Below are positions 27,235 to 36,874 of a stretch of DNA of 64,000 nucleotides, piece by piece. The notes beneath the pieces were generated by a model. It was not told where the DNA came from. It saw only the letters and a list, made by a program, of their open reading frames with translations, and ran no database searches. The stretch comes from Phocaeicola paurosaccharolyticus JCM 15092 (GTDB lineage Bacteria; Bacteroidota; Bacteroidia; Bacteroidales; Bacteroidaceae): NCBI RefSeq assembly GCF_000613805.1, contig NZ_BAJR01000001.1, positions 1 to 64,000 on the forward strand, in the 5' to 3' direction. The position numbers and the translations under genes were made by a program. Position 1 is the stretch's first letter. Every line of letters starts with the position of its first letter.

Positions 27235-29055
27235 TTACATTCTTTCCGGAACGTCGATTCCAAGTAATCCCATAGCCTCATTTATTATCTTTCCAACATT
27301 AACACTCAGTGCAAGACGGAAAATCTTAACCTGTTCATTCTCCTCACGAAGTATTGAATAGTCGTGATAGAACTGATTGTACTCTTTAACCAAATCGTAT
27401 GTGTAGTTAGCAATGACAGAAGGGTTATAATCTGTTCCAGCCTGACGTACCACAGTTGCGAAATCTGCCATCAACTGTATCAGATCCTCCTCCTTATTGC
27501 TTAGTTGTATACCTGTAGCCAACTTCTCAGGTATAACAATACCCGATTCAGTAGCCTTACGCATTACCGACTGTATTCTGGCATAAGTATACTGAATAAA
27601 TGGTCCGGTATTACCATTGAAATCTATAGACTCTTTAGGATTGAATGTCATATTCTTACGAGCATCAACCTTGAGTATAAAGTATTTCAATGCGCCAAGT
27701 CCTACAATACGTGATATACTATCTGACTCCTCTTTAGTAAGTCCGTCAAGTTTACCAAGTTCAGCAGATGTCTCTTTTGCAGTCTCAATCATAGACTCCA
27801 TAAGGTCATCAGCATCAACCACAGTGCCCTCACGGCTCTTCATCTTACCTTCAGGAAGTTCAACCATACCATATGAGAAATGAACAAGATCTTTACCCCA
27901 CTCAAAGCCAAGCTTATCAAGTAGAATTGATAGAACTTGGAAGTGGTAGTTCTGTTCGTTACCCACTACATATATCATCTTGTTGATAGGGAAGTCCTGG
28001 AAACGTAGTTTTGCAGTACCTATATCCTGCGTCATATACACAGAAGTACCATCACCACGGAGAAGAAGTTTATGGTCAAGGCCCTCTGCAGTAAGGTCAG
28101 CCCATACAGAGCCATCCTCTTTTCTGTAGAAGAATCCCTTATCCAATCCCTCTTGAACTTTGTCCTTTCCTTCAAGATAAGTTTCTGATTCATAATATAT
28201 CTTGTCAAAGCTTACTCCCATCTCCTTGTAAGTCTCGTTGAATCCGGCATAAACCCATTCGTTCATCTTCTTCCATAGAGCTCTTACCTCAGGATCGTTA
28301 GCCTCCCATTTACGTAGCATCTCACGAGCTTCCTGCATAAGTGGAGATTCAGCCTCAGCTTTTGCCTTAGCCTGCTCTTCATTCATTCCTTCTGCAAGGA
28401 ATTTCTCCATGAGCTCTTTAACCTCTGCTTTGTAGTGCTTGTCGAATGCTACATAGTAGTCGCCTACCAAGTGGTCACCTTTCTTTCCTGAAGTTTCTGG
28501 AGTCTCGCCATTACCATATTTCAGCCAAGCCAACATAGACTTACAGATATGAATACCACGGTCGTTAACAATATTAGTCTTAACAACCTTGTTTCCATTA
28601 GCTGCTACAATATTTGCAAGTGCATTACCAAGCAAGTTGTTACGCACATGTCCTAAGTGAAGTGGCTTGTTAGTATTTGGAGATGAATATTCAATCATTA
28701 CAAGTTTAGAATCCTCTGTAGCATTTGTAAATCCAAATTTTGGATCTGAGTTTATGCTATCAAGGAGTTCAATCCAGCAATCAGATGCAATTACAAGATT
28801 TAGGAAGCCTTTTACAGCATTAAATGCAGCAATAAGCTCAGGACTATTACTTTTCAGATACTCACCAATTTCTTGAGCAGTCTGTTCTGGTCCCTTCTTT
28901 GACATTCTCAAAAAGGGGAAGACAACTAGTGTGAGGTGCCCTTCAAACTCCTTCTTGGTCTTCTGTAATTGTACCATACTTTCAGGTACTTCCTGACCAT
29001 ATAACGCCTTAATTGCATCAACCACAGATGCACAGAGTCTCTTTTCTATCTTCAT
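27235..29055 (-). CDS. argS: Arginine--tRNA ligase
   Basis: Class I synthetase charging tRNA-Arg. The N-terminal additional domain (1-110) precedes the HIGH-type motif SSPNTNKPLHLGHVRNN at about 124-140. KMKSREGTVVDADDL serves the KMSKS role, and a helical anticodon-binding domain ends the protein. The 606 residues are a little longer than usual because of a charged insertion (KAEVKELMEKFLAEGMNEEQ) at about 210-260, which is common in Bacteroidota. It heads the long minus-strand operon running to the epimerase. Confidence 0.96.
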   Translation of the reverse strand: MKIEKRLCASVVDAIKALYGQEVPESMVQLQKTKKEFEGHLTLVVFPFLRMSKKGPEQTAQEIGEYLKSNSPELIAAFNAVKGFLNLVIASDCWIELLDSINSDPKFGFTNATEDSKLVMIEYSSPNTNKPLHLGHVRNNLLGNALANIVAANGNKVVKTNIVNDRGIHICKSMLAWLKYGNGETPETSGKKGDHLVGDYYVAFDKHYKAEVKELMEKFLAEGMNEEQAKAKAEAESPLMQEAREMLRKWEANDPEVRALWKKMNEWVYAGFNETYKEMGVSFDKIYYESETYLEGKDKVQEGLDKGFFYRKEDGSVWADLTAEGLDHKLLLRGDGTSVYMTQDIGTAKLRFQDFPINKMIYVVGNEQNYHFQVLSILLDKLGFEWGKDLVHFSYGMVELPEGKMKSREGTVVDADDLMESMIETAKETSAELGKLDGLTKEESDSISRIVGLGALKYFILKVDARKNMTFNPKESIDFNGNTGPFIQYTYARIQSVMRKATESGIVIPEKLATGIQLSNKEEDLIQLMADFATVVRQAGTDYNPSVIANYTYDLVKEYNQFYHDYSILREENEQVKIFRLALSVNVGKIINEAMGLLGIDVPERM

Positions 29056-29084
29056 TTCCGTCTGTTCTGTTATATTATAATGTG

Positions 29085-29092
29085 CAAAGATA
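29085..29092 (-). promoter_or_regulatory. -7 box upstream of argS
   Basis: Minus strand TATCTTTG, an exact TAnnTTTG, about 30 bp before the ATG. No TTG lies at the expected spacing. Confidence 0.4.
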
Positions 29093-29150
29093 AAAATAAT
29101 CGACGTATTTTTTTACTATAAAAGCAATAAATACAATACTCTATAATTAA

Positions 29151-31216
29151 CTAGAGGTTAAAGTGATAATTAAATCCTGCCATAATACAAAAACCCGGCT
29201 GCAGCACATTACCATAATCAATATATTCCTTATTGAATATGTTGTTAGCCTGTACAAAGAGTTTATAGTCTTTAGCATTCCACACCACTTTGGAATCAAG
29301 GAGAGAATATGGCTTGTAATCAGCTGTTCCAACAGAATTCTTACCCTCATATTTCACATAGTTCCCCTCTCTATCCTGCCAACGGAAGGACCAGTTGGCC
29401 TCCAGTTTACTCCATATTTTATGATCAAGACGTACCACAAACTTATGTTTCAGATACTCGAGAGCATATTGTGATACCTCATCCGGGTTCTCCTTCTTAT
29501 CCTGATTGATATAAGTGTAACCCAAGTAGATTTCTCTGATTAATGAGTTTTCCTTGCTTAGCTCAGCAAAGTTCATTGTTACTCCCATCTCTAATCCTGT
29601 TGAGTTTATTTTGGTATGGTTTATTGAGCTCCACACCTCTTCATCAACACTTTTCACCCAATCGATGAGGTTACTTCCTCGATGATGGAAGAGCGCCGCT
29701 GTGGCATTTATTAATTGATTGTTATATTTCACACCTAACTCATATGCAGTCATCTCTTCGGGTTTGAGATTCTTATTCCCCTGGTGTGTCTCATTTGTTG
29801 TATAATATAGTTCTGTAAATGTAGGAAGCCTCAATGACCTATTCCATGAACCATAAACTTTCAGATGTGGAGTCAATCTATACGATGCATCTATACCCGG
29901 ATATATTTTAAATCCATCATCATACATACTGTTTTTTGTTGCCATCATGCCGGCAGAGAGTGTAAAGTTATTCAGAAGTATGTTATGCTCAAGGTGAATA
30001 CTTAGATTCGTTCTGTCTAACCCTTTTGTATATTGTCTATCTGAGCCATTGATATCCAAAGGTTTATCAAGAAGCTCTCCCAGAACTGTGCTTTTAATGT
30101 TCTCGTTTCTCATCTCTGCTCCTACAGCAGTCTTACCAAGAATAGTGCTGAAATAAGCATTTAGATTTATACCAAAAATATCTGTACGATGGTAATTGAA
30201 AGGAACTTTATCCTCACTGCCTCTTATCAGTTCGAACCTGTCTTCTCCTCTAGTCCAGTATACTACCGGTTTGAACTGAATATCTCCATTAGTCTGAGCT
30301 TGCACAGATGTGAAGAACTTACGTGTATGCTCAAATTGATTATCATATTTAGCGCTATAGAATGTGTTTGATCCATAGTTTCTGTCGCTGTATCCTGCCA
30401 GCCAATCAATATTGGCCGATGAATTAGATAATCTTCCCTGATAAAATAATTTAGATGAGTTGAAGTCGGCTGTAAGTTTTCCTTCACTGTTTCTGAGATA
30501 GCCATCACTACGGTTGTAGCTACCGGAAACCATGTTGATTACTTTGCCTGAAGATATATTCAGTTTTGCCCCTCCATTTGCACTGCCATATGATCCTGCA
30601 GAGCCAAAGATATCCACAAAATTTTTCTCCTCTTTTTTGGTAACTATATTAATAGCTCCAAGAAGTGATGATGTGCATATACCCTTGCTGCCGGGCCCTC
30701 AAGAATCTCTATTCTCTCGATATCATTGATATCTACAGGCAGGTCGACTGCATTATGACCGGTCTGCGGATCGCAGATGTTCACGCCATTAAGAAGGATG
30801 GTAATCTGATCGTAGGTACTGCCTCGCAATGAGATATCGGTCTGCATGCCTTGCATGCCTCTTTGCCGAACATCCACGCCGACAGCGTACTTTAGCAGGT
30901 CGTTAACACTCTGCACAGGGGCCTGTGCAATTGACTTACGGTCGAGTATTGTAACCATTCTTGCACCCTGGCTTACAGTCAGTGGCGCTCGCGTCGCGGT
31001 TACCTCAACCTCTTCCAATTCATATTCTCTATCATTTGCATCAGTTTTGGCATTAGCCTGAGCTTTTACCTCTGCAGGAGTTGCATAAGCAAGCATACCA
31101 ACAAGCAGTACACCGATGTTTACCTCCTTACCAATACTTCTGAATACAGAGTAAGATTGGTTTGCGAAACGGCGAAAATGAATTCTTTCGCTGCTTCTTC
31201 TCTTTTTTTCTTTCAT
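29151..31216 (-). pseudogene. TonB-dependent receptor (BtuB-like), one base deleted
   Basis: Outer-membrane uptake channel. A long basic N-terminus with a membrane segment is followed by the TonB box region (ELEEVEVTATRAPLTV). The plug (VGVDVRQRGMQGMQTDISLRG, LLNGVNICDPQTGHNAVDLP, ERIEILEGPAARVYG) precedes a beta-barrel ending in FNYHFNL. The frame breaks at about 30672-30676. One added G restores VYGTSSLLGAINIVTKKEEK and about 688 residues. The plug resembles BtuB-type receptors, but no cobalamin riboswitch, SusD or metal protein gene is adjacent, so the ligand is open. Confidence 0.87.
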
Positions 31217-31271
31217 GATTAAAAATTATATTTATACCTTTTCAACAGTGAATAGGTCCATTATAAGAAAA

Positions 31272-31302
31272 CCAGAAAAGTGGAGAAATTCTGCTCTTCC
31301 GG
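31272..31302 (-). terminator. Hairpin in the U32/TonB-receptor gap, terminator or attenuator
   Basis: On the minus strand CCGGAAGAG pairs with CTTTTCTGG (two G-U wobbles, so only this strand folds fully). TTTTCTTAT follows. It is downstream of the U32 gene and inside the leader of the receptor gene. A second imperfect stem (TCTCAT...AGAGTG...ATGAGA) lies at about 31319-31355. Confidence 0.45.
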
Positions 31303-31366
31303 TTTATTCTCTTTTAAGATCTCATACACTCACTCTTTGCAGAGTGATAATGAGACCAATACAATT

Positions 31367-32628
31367 TTAATTTTTCTTCAATGATTCCGGAGAAACAAGT
31401 TTATATAGCTTGTCGCTAGGACGAATCTTCTCAGGAACTTTAAATGATACATGTTCCCCTTTTCTGACTATCTCAACAGGTTTAAGGTCAACTCTTGGAT
31501 CTTCCAGATTTAAGAACAGAGCTCCTGTTGTAGGTCCGGTGATAAGAAGTTTCTCACCAACTTTTATCTCTCCAGCTTCAATAAGAAATTCTGCCACGCC
31601 TATATTTGAGAAGTGTTTAATAGCCTTTCCTACATATACTTTTCTCTCAGTAGCCTCTGAACCATAGTTCTTGCTCCATTCACCTAGTCTCTGTCCCAAG
31701 TAATATCCATTCCAGAAACCTCTGTTGAATACAGTCTTCAGCCTCTCATCCCATACCTTAACCTTCTCGTCAGAGAAAGTACCATCAAGACAAGACTTTA
31801 TTGCCTCTTTATAGCACTCTACTACTGTACGTACATATTCAGGTCCTCTTGCCCTACCTTCTATCTTGAACACTCTCACACCTGCATCAATCATTTCGTC
31901 CATGAAGTGGATAGTCTTCAAGTCTTTAGGAGACATTATATATTTATTGTCAACCTCAAGTTCTATATCGCTCTCATTATCTTTTACAGTATACCCTCTG
32001 CGACATATCTGATTACATGCGCCTCGATTTGCCGATACATTCATCTCATGAAGACTCAGGTAGCACTTACCCGAAACAGCCATGCATAGAGCACCATGCA
32101 GAACATCTCTATTCTTACCAAGTCACCCTTAGGGCCTTTTATCTGTTCATTATGTATGGCATCATATATCTTGCGCACCTGTTTCAAATTCAATTCACGC
32201 GCAAGAACAACGACATCAGCAAACTGAGCGTAGAACTTTAAAGCCTGTGCATTACCTATATTTAACTGAGTAGAAAGATGAACCTCCTGTCCTACTTCAA
32301 TACAGTAAGACATAACAGCTACGTCGGCAGCAATAACGGCACTTATCTGAGCTTCTTTAGCTGCATCCACGATTTTACGCATCAACTCAACATCCTCATC
32401 ATATATTATAGTATTGATGGTAAGATAACTCTTTATAGAATGCTCTTCACAGATCTGTGCAATCTCACGCAAGTCATTAATGGTAAATGTATTTGCTGAA
32501 CGTGCACGCATATTCAAACTCTCTATGCCGAAGTAAATAGAGTCGGCACCCGCCTGAATAGCAGCTGCAAGGGATTCACGAGAACCCACAGGAGCCATAA
32601 TTTCAAAATCTTTTATATCCTGTTTCAT
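31367..32628 (-). pseudogene. U32 family peptidase / RlhA-like protein, one base deleted
   Basis: U32 family member; characterised relatives act in tRNA or rRNA hydroxylation rather than proteolysis. The N-terminal TIM-barrel start (EIMAPVGSRESLAAAIQAGADSIYFG) is clear. The cysteine-rich cluster region after the break contains NRGACNQICRRGY, and the C-terminal beta domain has VGEKLLITGPTTG. The frame is lost at about 32096-32100. One added C restores RIEMFCHGALCMAVSGKCY, which supplies the conserved first Cys residues of the cluster. Restored length is about 420 residues. Its promoter faces that of dus. Confidence 0.88.
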
Positions 32629-32650
32629 ATTCTTATCAATTCTGAGACTG

Positions 32651-32678
32651 CAAAGGTAGAGTTTTTTCTGTACTTTTG
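32651..32678. promoter_or_regulatory. Back-to-back -7 boxes for the U32 gene and dus
   Basis: Minus strand TACCTTTG at 32658-32651 and plus strand TACTTTTG at 32671-32678, both exact TAnnTTTG. Neither has a good TTG. Each box lies inside the other's upstream promoter region, so the two polymerases would compete. Confidence 0.45.
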
Positions 32679-32699
32679 CATTGATATTAATGTTAGAAA

Positions 32700-33682
32700 A
32701 TGAAAATACGCAATATTGACTTAGGCAAATATCCTATTTTACTGGCACCAATGGAGGATGTAACCGACCCTGCTTTCCGTCTGTTATGCAAGGAGTTCGG
32801 CGCTGACATGGTATATACAGAGTTCGTATCAAGTGATGCACTCATAAGGTCGGTAGGTAAGACTATGCAGAAACTTAACATAAGCGATACCGAACGTCCA
32901 GTGGCCATTCAGATTTATGGCAAAGAGACAGATGCAATGGTTGAGGCTGCCCAAATTGTAGAGCAGGCTAATCCCGATATTCTAGACCTTAATTTCGGCT
33001 GTCCAGTAAAAAGAGTGGCAGGAAAAGGCGCCGGTTCAGGTATGCTTCAGAACATTCCAAAGATGCTTGAGATAACGAAGGCCGTTGTTGATGCAGTAAA
33101 GATACCTGTCACTGTCAAGACAAGACTGGGATGGGACAATAACAGTAAGATTATAGTCGAGTTGGCAGAGCAGCTTCAAGATTGCGGTATAGAGGCACTG
33201 ACAGTTCATGGAAGAACTCGTGCACAGATGTATACAGGCGAAGCAGATTGGACCTTGATAGGAAAGATAAAAGAGAATCCAAGGATGCGTATACCTATCA
33301 TAGGTAATGGCGACGTAATCACTCCAGAGAGAGCTAAAGAGTGCTTTGATAAGTATGGAGTTGATGCTGTTATGATAGGAAGAGGCAGTTTTGGTCGCCC
33401 ATGGATATTCAAAGAAGTTAAGTACTATTTACAAAATGGCGAAGAAATTGAGCGTTATCTTTCGATTGGAAACTCAATGTCCTTCGCCGACAAGTTCAAG
33501 AGAGCGTTAATCTGCTCGACGAGCGTCGTGGTATTCTTCATGTACGCCGTCACCTTGCTGCTTCTCCAATATTTAAAAATATTCCTAATTTTAAATCTAC
33601 AAGGATAGCTATGTTGCGTGCTGAGACAACCGAAGAGTTATACTCGATACTCGATAAAATAAAAGAGAGTTATTACCTATAA
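32700..33682 (+). pseudogene. dus: tRNA-dihydrouridine synthase, one base deleted near the C-terminus
   Basis: FMN enzyme reducing uridines in tRNA D-loops. Strings LLAPMEDVTDPAFR, the catalytic DLNFGCPVKRVAGKGAGSGML (Cys at about 100), VTVKTRLGWD, LTVHGRTRAQMYTG and VMIGRGSFGRPW are all present. The frame is lost at about 33453-33456. Adding one T restores ERLSFDWKLNVLRRQVQESV and the helical tRNA-binding tail, ending ESYYL with TAA at 33680-33682 instead of the TAG at 33608. Restored length is about 327 residues. It ends 6 bp from the convergent GIN gene. Confidence 0.88.
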
Positions 33683-33688
33683 AATATT

Positions 33689-34513
33689 CTATTTCCTTAT
33701 ATCAACACGTGCAGGGTTTCCTGAGAAAGAGATACCTCCTGCACTAGATTTTCTACCTACTATTGATTGTGAAGCGTAGCATTTTACATCGCCGGCGGAG
33801 TTTGCTTTAGCCTCAACGACTTTAGCTTTAAGACCACCTGCATCTATATCACCGCTACTTGAGGCTTCAAAGAATGCATAGTTGCAATTTCCTGAAAGTG
33901 ATACATCACCCGATGAACTTGCATTTGCTCTGACCTCTTGACATTCTACACTATTCAGTGAAAAGTCGCCTGAACTGCTACAATCAGCATATAATTTATT
34001 ACATTTTACATTGCCTAACAATATATTGCCACTGCTTGAAGATGATCCATCAAGATCTTGGCAATGTATATCACCACCCTTAATATCACCACTGCTAGAT
34101 GCATGCAGAGAGACATTACCTCTGTTGTTTAAGCCGTTTTTAAGTATTATATCCCCACTACTTGAAGCTTTAAGAATGTTTACAGCCGGTGCACTTACTC
34201 TTACCTCCATCTTATGAGATCCAAAGTTTGTGATACTGGTATTATTCTTCATCCCTACTTTCAGCATGTCGCCTTCTTCTTCAACATAAATATAAGGAAT
34301 AACATTATCAGATGCATATATCTCAACACTCCTATCACCCGATGTCTGGGTATATATAACATCTACTGAACAACTAGTTGATATTCCACTGAAATATCCA
34401 ACTTTTACTTTTTGAGTGACATAGTTCTTACTTGGAACAACTCCATTAACAAAACTGCAAGAACATATTGTCAGTACTAATAGAAGAGAAAAACTGATGA
34501 TTAACCGTTTCAT
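33689..34513 (-). CDS. Head GIN domain (DUF2807) lipoprotein
   Basis: Predicted lipoprotein (lipobox LTICSC, Cys about 19) with a beta-helix domain of the GIN/DUF2807 family, which forms repeated short beta turns. The signature ASSSGDI-type turn recurs about every 17-22 residues from 115 on (KASSSGDI, HASSSGDI, DCSSSGDF, NASSSGDV, EASSSGDI, KANSAGDV). The 274 residues are normal. The function of the family is unknown; a surface or periplasmic adhesion or sensor role is only guessed. It is monocistronic, convergent with dus. Confidence 0.88.
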   Translation of the reverse strand: MKRLIISFSLLLVLTICSCSFVNGVVPSKNYVTQKVKVGYFSGISTSCSVDVIYTQTSGDRSVEIYASDNVIPYIYVEEEGDMLKVGMKNNTSITNFGSHKMEVRVSAPAVNILKASSSGDIILKNGLNNRGNVSLHASSSGDIKGGDIHCQDLDGSSSSSGNILLGNVKCNKLYADCSSSGDFSLNSVECQEVRANASSSGDVSLSGNCNYAFFEASSSGDIDAGGLKAKVVEAKANSAGDVKCYASQSIVGRKSSAGGISFSGNPARVDIRK

Positions 34514-34651
34514 AATATTATTATTTTGTTAATATTTCAATCAATACTTTTTAGACGGAACTAAAAGAAAAAAAGTTGCAAATAATATTTATTATTATCA
34601 AAACAACTTCCATACCAAAGTAGTAACTATCTAACTTTCAACAAAATAAAA

Positions 34652-34689
34652 TTCGCACATATTGTTCAATAATGGACAATATGTGCGAA
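34652..34689 (-). terminator. Terminator of the SDR-PAP2 operon
   Basis: TTCGCACATATTGT (34652-34665) pairs perfectly with ACAATATGTGCGAA (34676-34689), extended by a wobble pair. On the minus strand the stem is followed by TTTTATTTTG. Confidence 0.8.
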
Positions 34690-34716
34690 AATATAATTGT
34701 TTTATTAAAAACGATA

Positions 34717-35694
34717 CTATTCTATCAGTTTTCTGAACACTCCTGATGCAAACCAACGTTTATACATCCATGTAGAAACCATATATATAAGTACTGCACT
34801 TATCCATCCTGCAAATACATCGATAAGATAATGTGCCTGAATATATACAGTAGCACAGCATAGAAGGAAATATAGCGGCAGTAGAGTATAACATAATTTC
34901 CTGTTCACTCTATAAGCCATAATCATAATAATTGTCGATATACCGACATGTGAACTAGGGAATGCAGCTGTAGGGCGTTCCCCAACCTCTTGTGAGGCCT
35001 CGACAAGGTTATAGAAGAATCCATGACTATATCCAGGCTTAGGAAGTAGTATAGAGTTATTATTAAAATAATCACCTATCGCAGGGAAGTTTTCAGCCAT
35101 TACATTATCCATACCTATGGCAGGGAAATAGAACTGAGGGCCAGCTACAGGAAGAAAGATATATATAAGGTAATATATAAAGAAAGCTGTCACCAACACA
35201 AAAGATACCTTTTCGAAAAGTTCAAAACGGTATATAAAGTAGTATATTGTAACAATTGCTATCAATGGGTAATAGAAGAAATACCCCATATTGAATGGCT
35301 CACTAAACCACATTGAGGGGAACATCTCCGAAAAGTTCACTGAAGGCTGGAAAGAGAAAATGAACTGCTCTGCACTGGCGAACAGGTGATCAAGATTTGG
35401 AAAAAGTCTGTTGAACTCGAATGTGTCAGGATACCAGTAAGCTAGAAATCCCATCTGTACAGCCATCCTTGCAAATGCCGATATCCTGCATGGATATTTC
35501 TGATAAATGTATATCATGGCAAAAGTAATCAGCACTATGCATGCACGTTCAATTAACATAACACCTGGATGGTCCATCCTATTGAATAGGAAGAATATCA
35601 TCACTGTAGTAACAGCATTGTATATTAAGCTAATACTCTCTACTGCAAAAAGACCATTTTTCTGATCTACACGCTTGAACCAATTTAAATCCAT
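34717..35694 (-). CDS. PAP2-family membrane phosphatase/phosphotransferase
   Basis: Integral membrane protein with about six to eight helices and the PAP2 active-site blocks. TAAFPSSHVGIST is the second motif, with His, and AHYLIDVFAGW the third, with His and Asp. The first motif is weak, as in the inositolphosphotransferase-like (PAP2_3) group. That group includes enzymes moving phospho-head groups onto lipids, so action on a polyprenyl or sphingolipid phosphate is plausible. The start overlaps the SDR stop by 10 bp, meaning coupled translation. Confidence 0.85.
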   Translation of the reverse strand: MDLNWFKRVDQKNGLFAVESISLIYNAVTTVMIFFLFNRMDHPGVMLIERACIVLITFAMIYIYQKYPCRISAFARMAVQMGFLAYWYPDTFEFNRLFPNLDHLFASAEQFIFSFQPSVNFSEMFPSMWFSEPFNMGYFFYYPLIAIVTIYYFIYRFELFEKVSFVLVTAFFIYYLIYIFLPVAGPQFYFPAIGMDNVMAENFPAIGDYFNNNSILLPKPGYSHGFFYNLVEASQEVGERPTAAFPSSHVGISTIIMIMAYRVNRKLCYTLLPLYFLLCCATVYIQAHYLIDVFAGWISAVLIYMVSTWMYKRWFASGVFRKLIE

Positions 35695-36695
35695 CCTTCT
35701 TTTTTATACCATTCAATTATTTCCTTAACCCCTTTCTCCAGAGGATATTGAGCTTTATAACCAAGTTCATCTTTCAACGGGCTTATATCACATCGCCAGT
35801 TACGTTGTTTCATTATTTTATACTTATCTGCATTCAAAGTACTTGCCTTTCCCATAAGTTTTGCAAAAAATTCTGACAGCAAAGATACTATTTTCAGAAT
35901 AAATAAAGGACATTTGATATGAAGTACATGATTAATGCCTAACTCCTTCTGTATTAAATCAGAGAAGTCACGACTTGAATAGACACATTCATCACTTATA
36001 AAATAGCTTCTCTGTGCTACCTCCTTCTCTATAGAGAGGAATATTGCCTGAATAACATCCTTGACATATACAAATGTTATATCCTGACGGGAAAAACCAG
36101 CCGCAAAATCTATATGCTGCTTAATTGATTTTACCATTAAGAAATAATCTTTCTCACGAGGTCCATAAACACCTGTAGGACGTAAAATAATATATGGGAA
36201 TCTCGGAATGCTCTTGATATACTCCTCAGTCTTTATCTTACTCTCACCGTATGCCGTATTTGGTCTTGGAGTATCCTTTTCCGAAATAGGCTGGAAACAT
36301 TTCTCATGAATAGGCCCGAATATACTCAATGAGCTTATATATATAAATTTATCGGGAGTCATTCCGCTCTCTTCAAGTGCCTCTATAAGGTTCCTAGTTG
36401 CTATATAGTTCCCTTTATCAAAGCCATCTTTGTCCTTACTCTTTGTCACTCCACCACAATGAACAATATAATCCCATTTGCCATTTTTCTCTTTAAAGTC
36501 AAGCAATTCAGACAATAGCTTTGCCTTATCATTAAAGTCTAGAGTAACAAATCCCAATTCAGGCTGTTTCAGATATTTTCTGCTACTGCTTTTCCTCACG
36601 CCTGCCCATGTATGATAACCTCTCTCTATTGCACCTTCTACAATAAAGCTACCTATAAAGCCACTTGCTCCTGTAATCAAGACCTTATTTGCCAT
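35685..36695 (-). CDS. NAD-dependent epimerase/dehydratase (extended SDR)
   Basis: Rossmann opening KVLITGASGFIGSFIVEGA, IYISSLSIFGP, catalytic YGESKIKTEEYI (Tyr-x3-Lys) and LRPTGVYGPREKDYF. The 336 residues are normal. The middle lacks the strings that mark UDP-sugar 4-epimerases, so a nucleotide-sugar, sterol-like or polyprenyl substrate cannot be settled. It is co-transcribed with the PAP2 gene, which suggests a shared lipid or glycan head-group pathway. Confidence 0.83.
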   Translation of the reverse strand: MANKVLITGASGFIGSFIVEGAIERGYHTWAGVRKSSSRKYLKQPELGFVTLDFNDKAKLLSELLDFKEKNGKWDYIVHCGGVTKSKDKDGFDKGNYIATRNLIEALEESGMTPDKFIYISSLSIFGPIHEKCFQPISEKDTPRPNTAYGESKIKTEEYIKSIPRFPYIILRPTGVYGPREKDYFLMVKSIKQHIDFAAGFSRQDITFVYVKDVIQAIFLSIEKEVAQRSYFISDECVYSSRDFSDLIQKELGINHVLHIKCPLFILKIVSLLSEFFAKLMGKASTLNADKYKIMKQRNWRCDISPLKDELGYKAQYPLEKGVKEIIEWYKKEGWI

Positions 36696-36837
36696 AACTT
36701 GATAAAGTCAAACTTTTTTTGTGGTTCAACATGCAAACCTAAATTGGATTAATAATAAAATTAGACAAAGATAAATCTTTATTCAACATTAAATCAAAAA
36801 AGAGGTAGTTATTGAACATGCCATTAAAATATTTTGT

Positions 36838-36845
36838 TTACTTTG
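36838..36845 (+). promoter_or_regulatory. -7 box of rnr
   Basis: TTACTTTG, one base off TAnnTTTG, with TTG at 36812-36814 (23-bp spacing, slightly long). It lies inside the upstream extension of the open frame and so supports the downstream ATG at 36875. Confidence 0.35.
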
Positions 36846-36874
36846 TAGTAATATACTACGTAATTGCATACGCT

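Noticed and set aside
29151-31216. Start of a SusC/SusD-type polysaccharide utilisation locus
   Set aside because: The receptor lacks an adjacent SusD, glycosidase or regulator, and its plug resembles BtuB-like receptors more than SusC.
36812-36874. N-terminal hydrophobic extension of ribonuclease R starting at a TTG
   Set aside because: The extension overlaps a predicted promoter and is unlike the family start; the ATG at 36875 gives a typical basic N-terminus.
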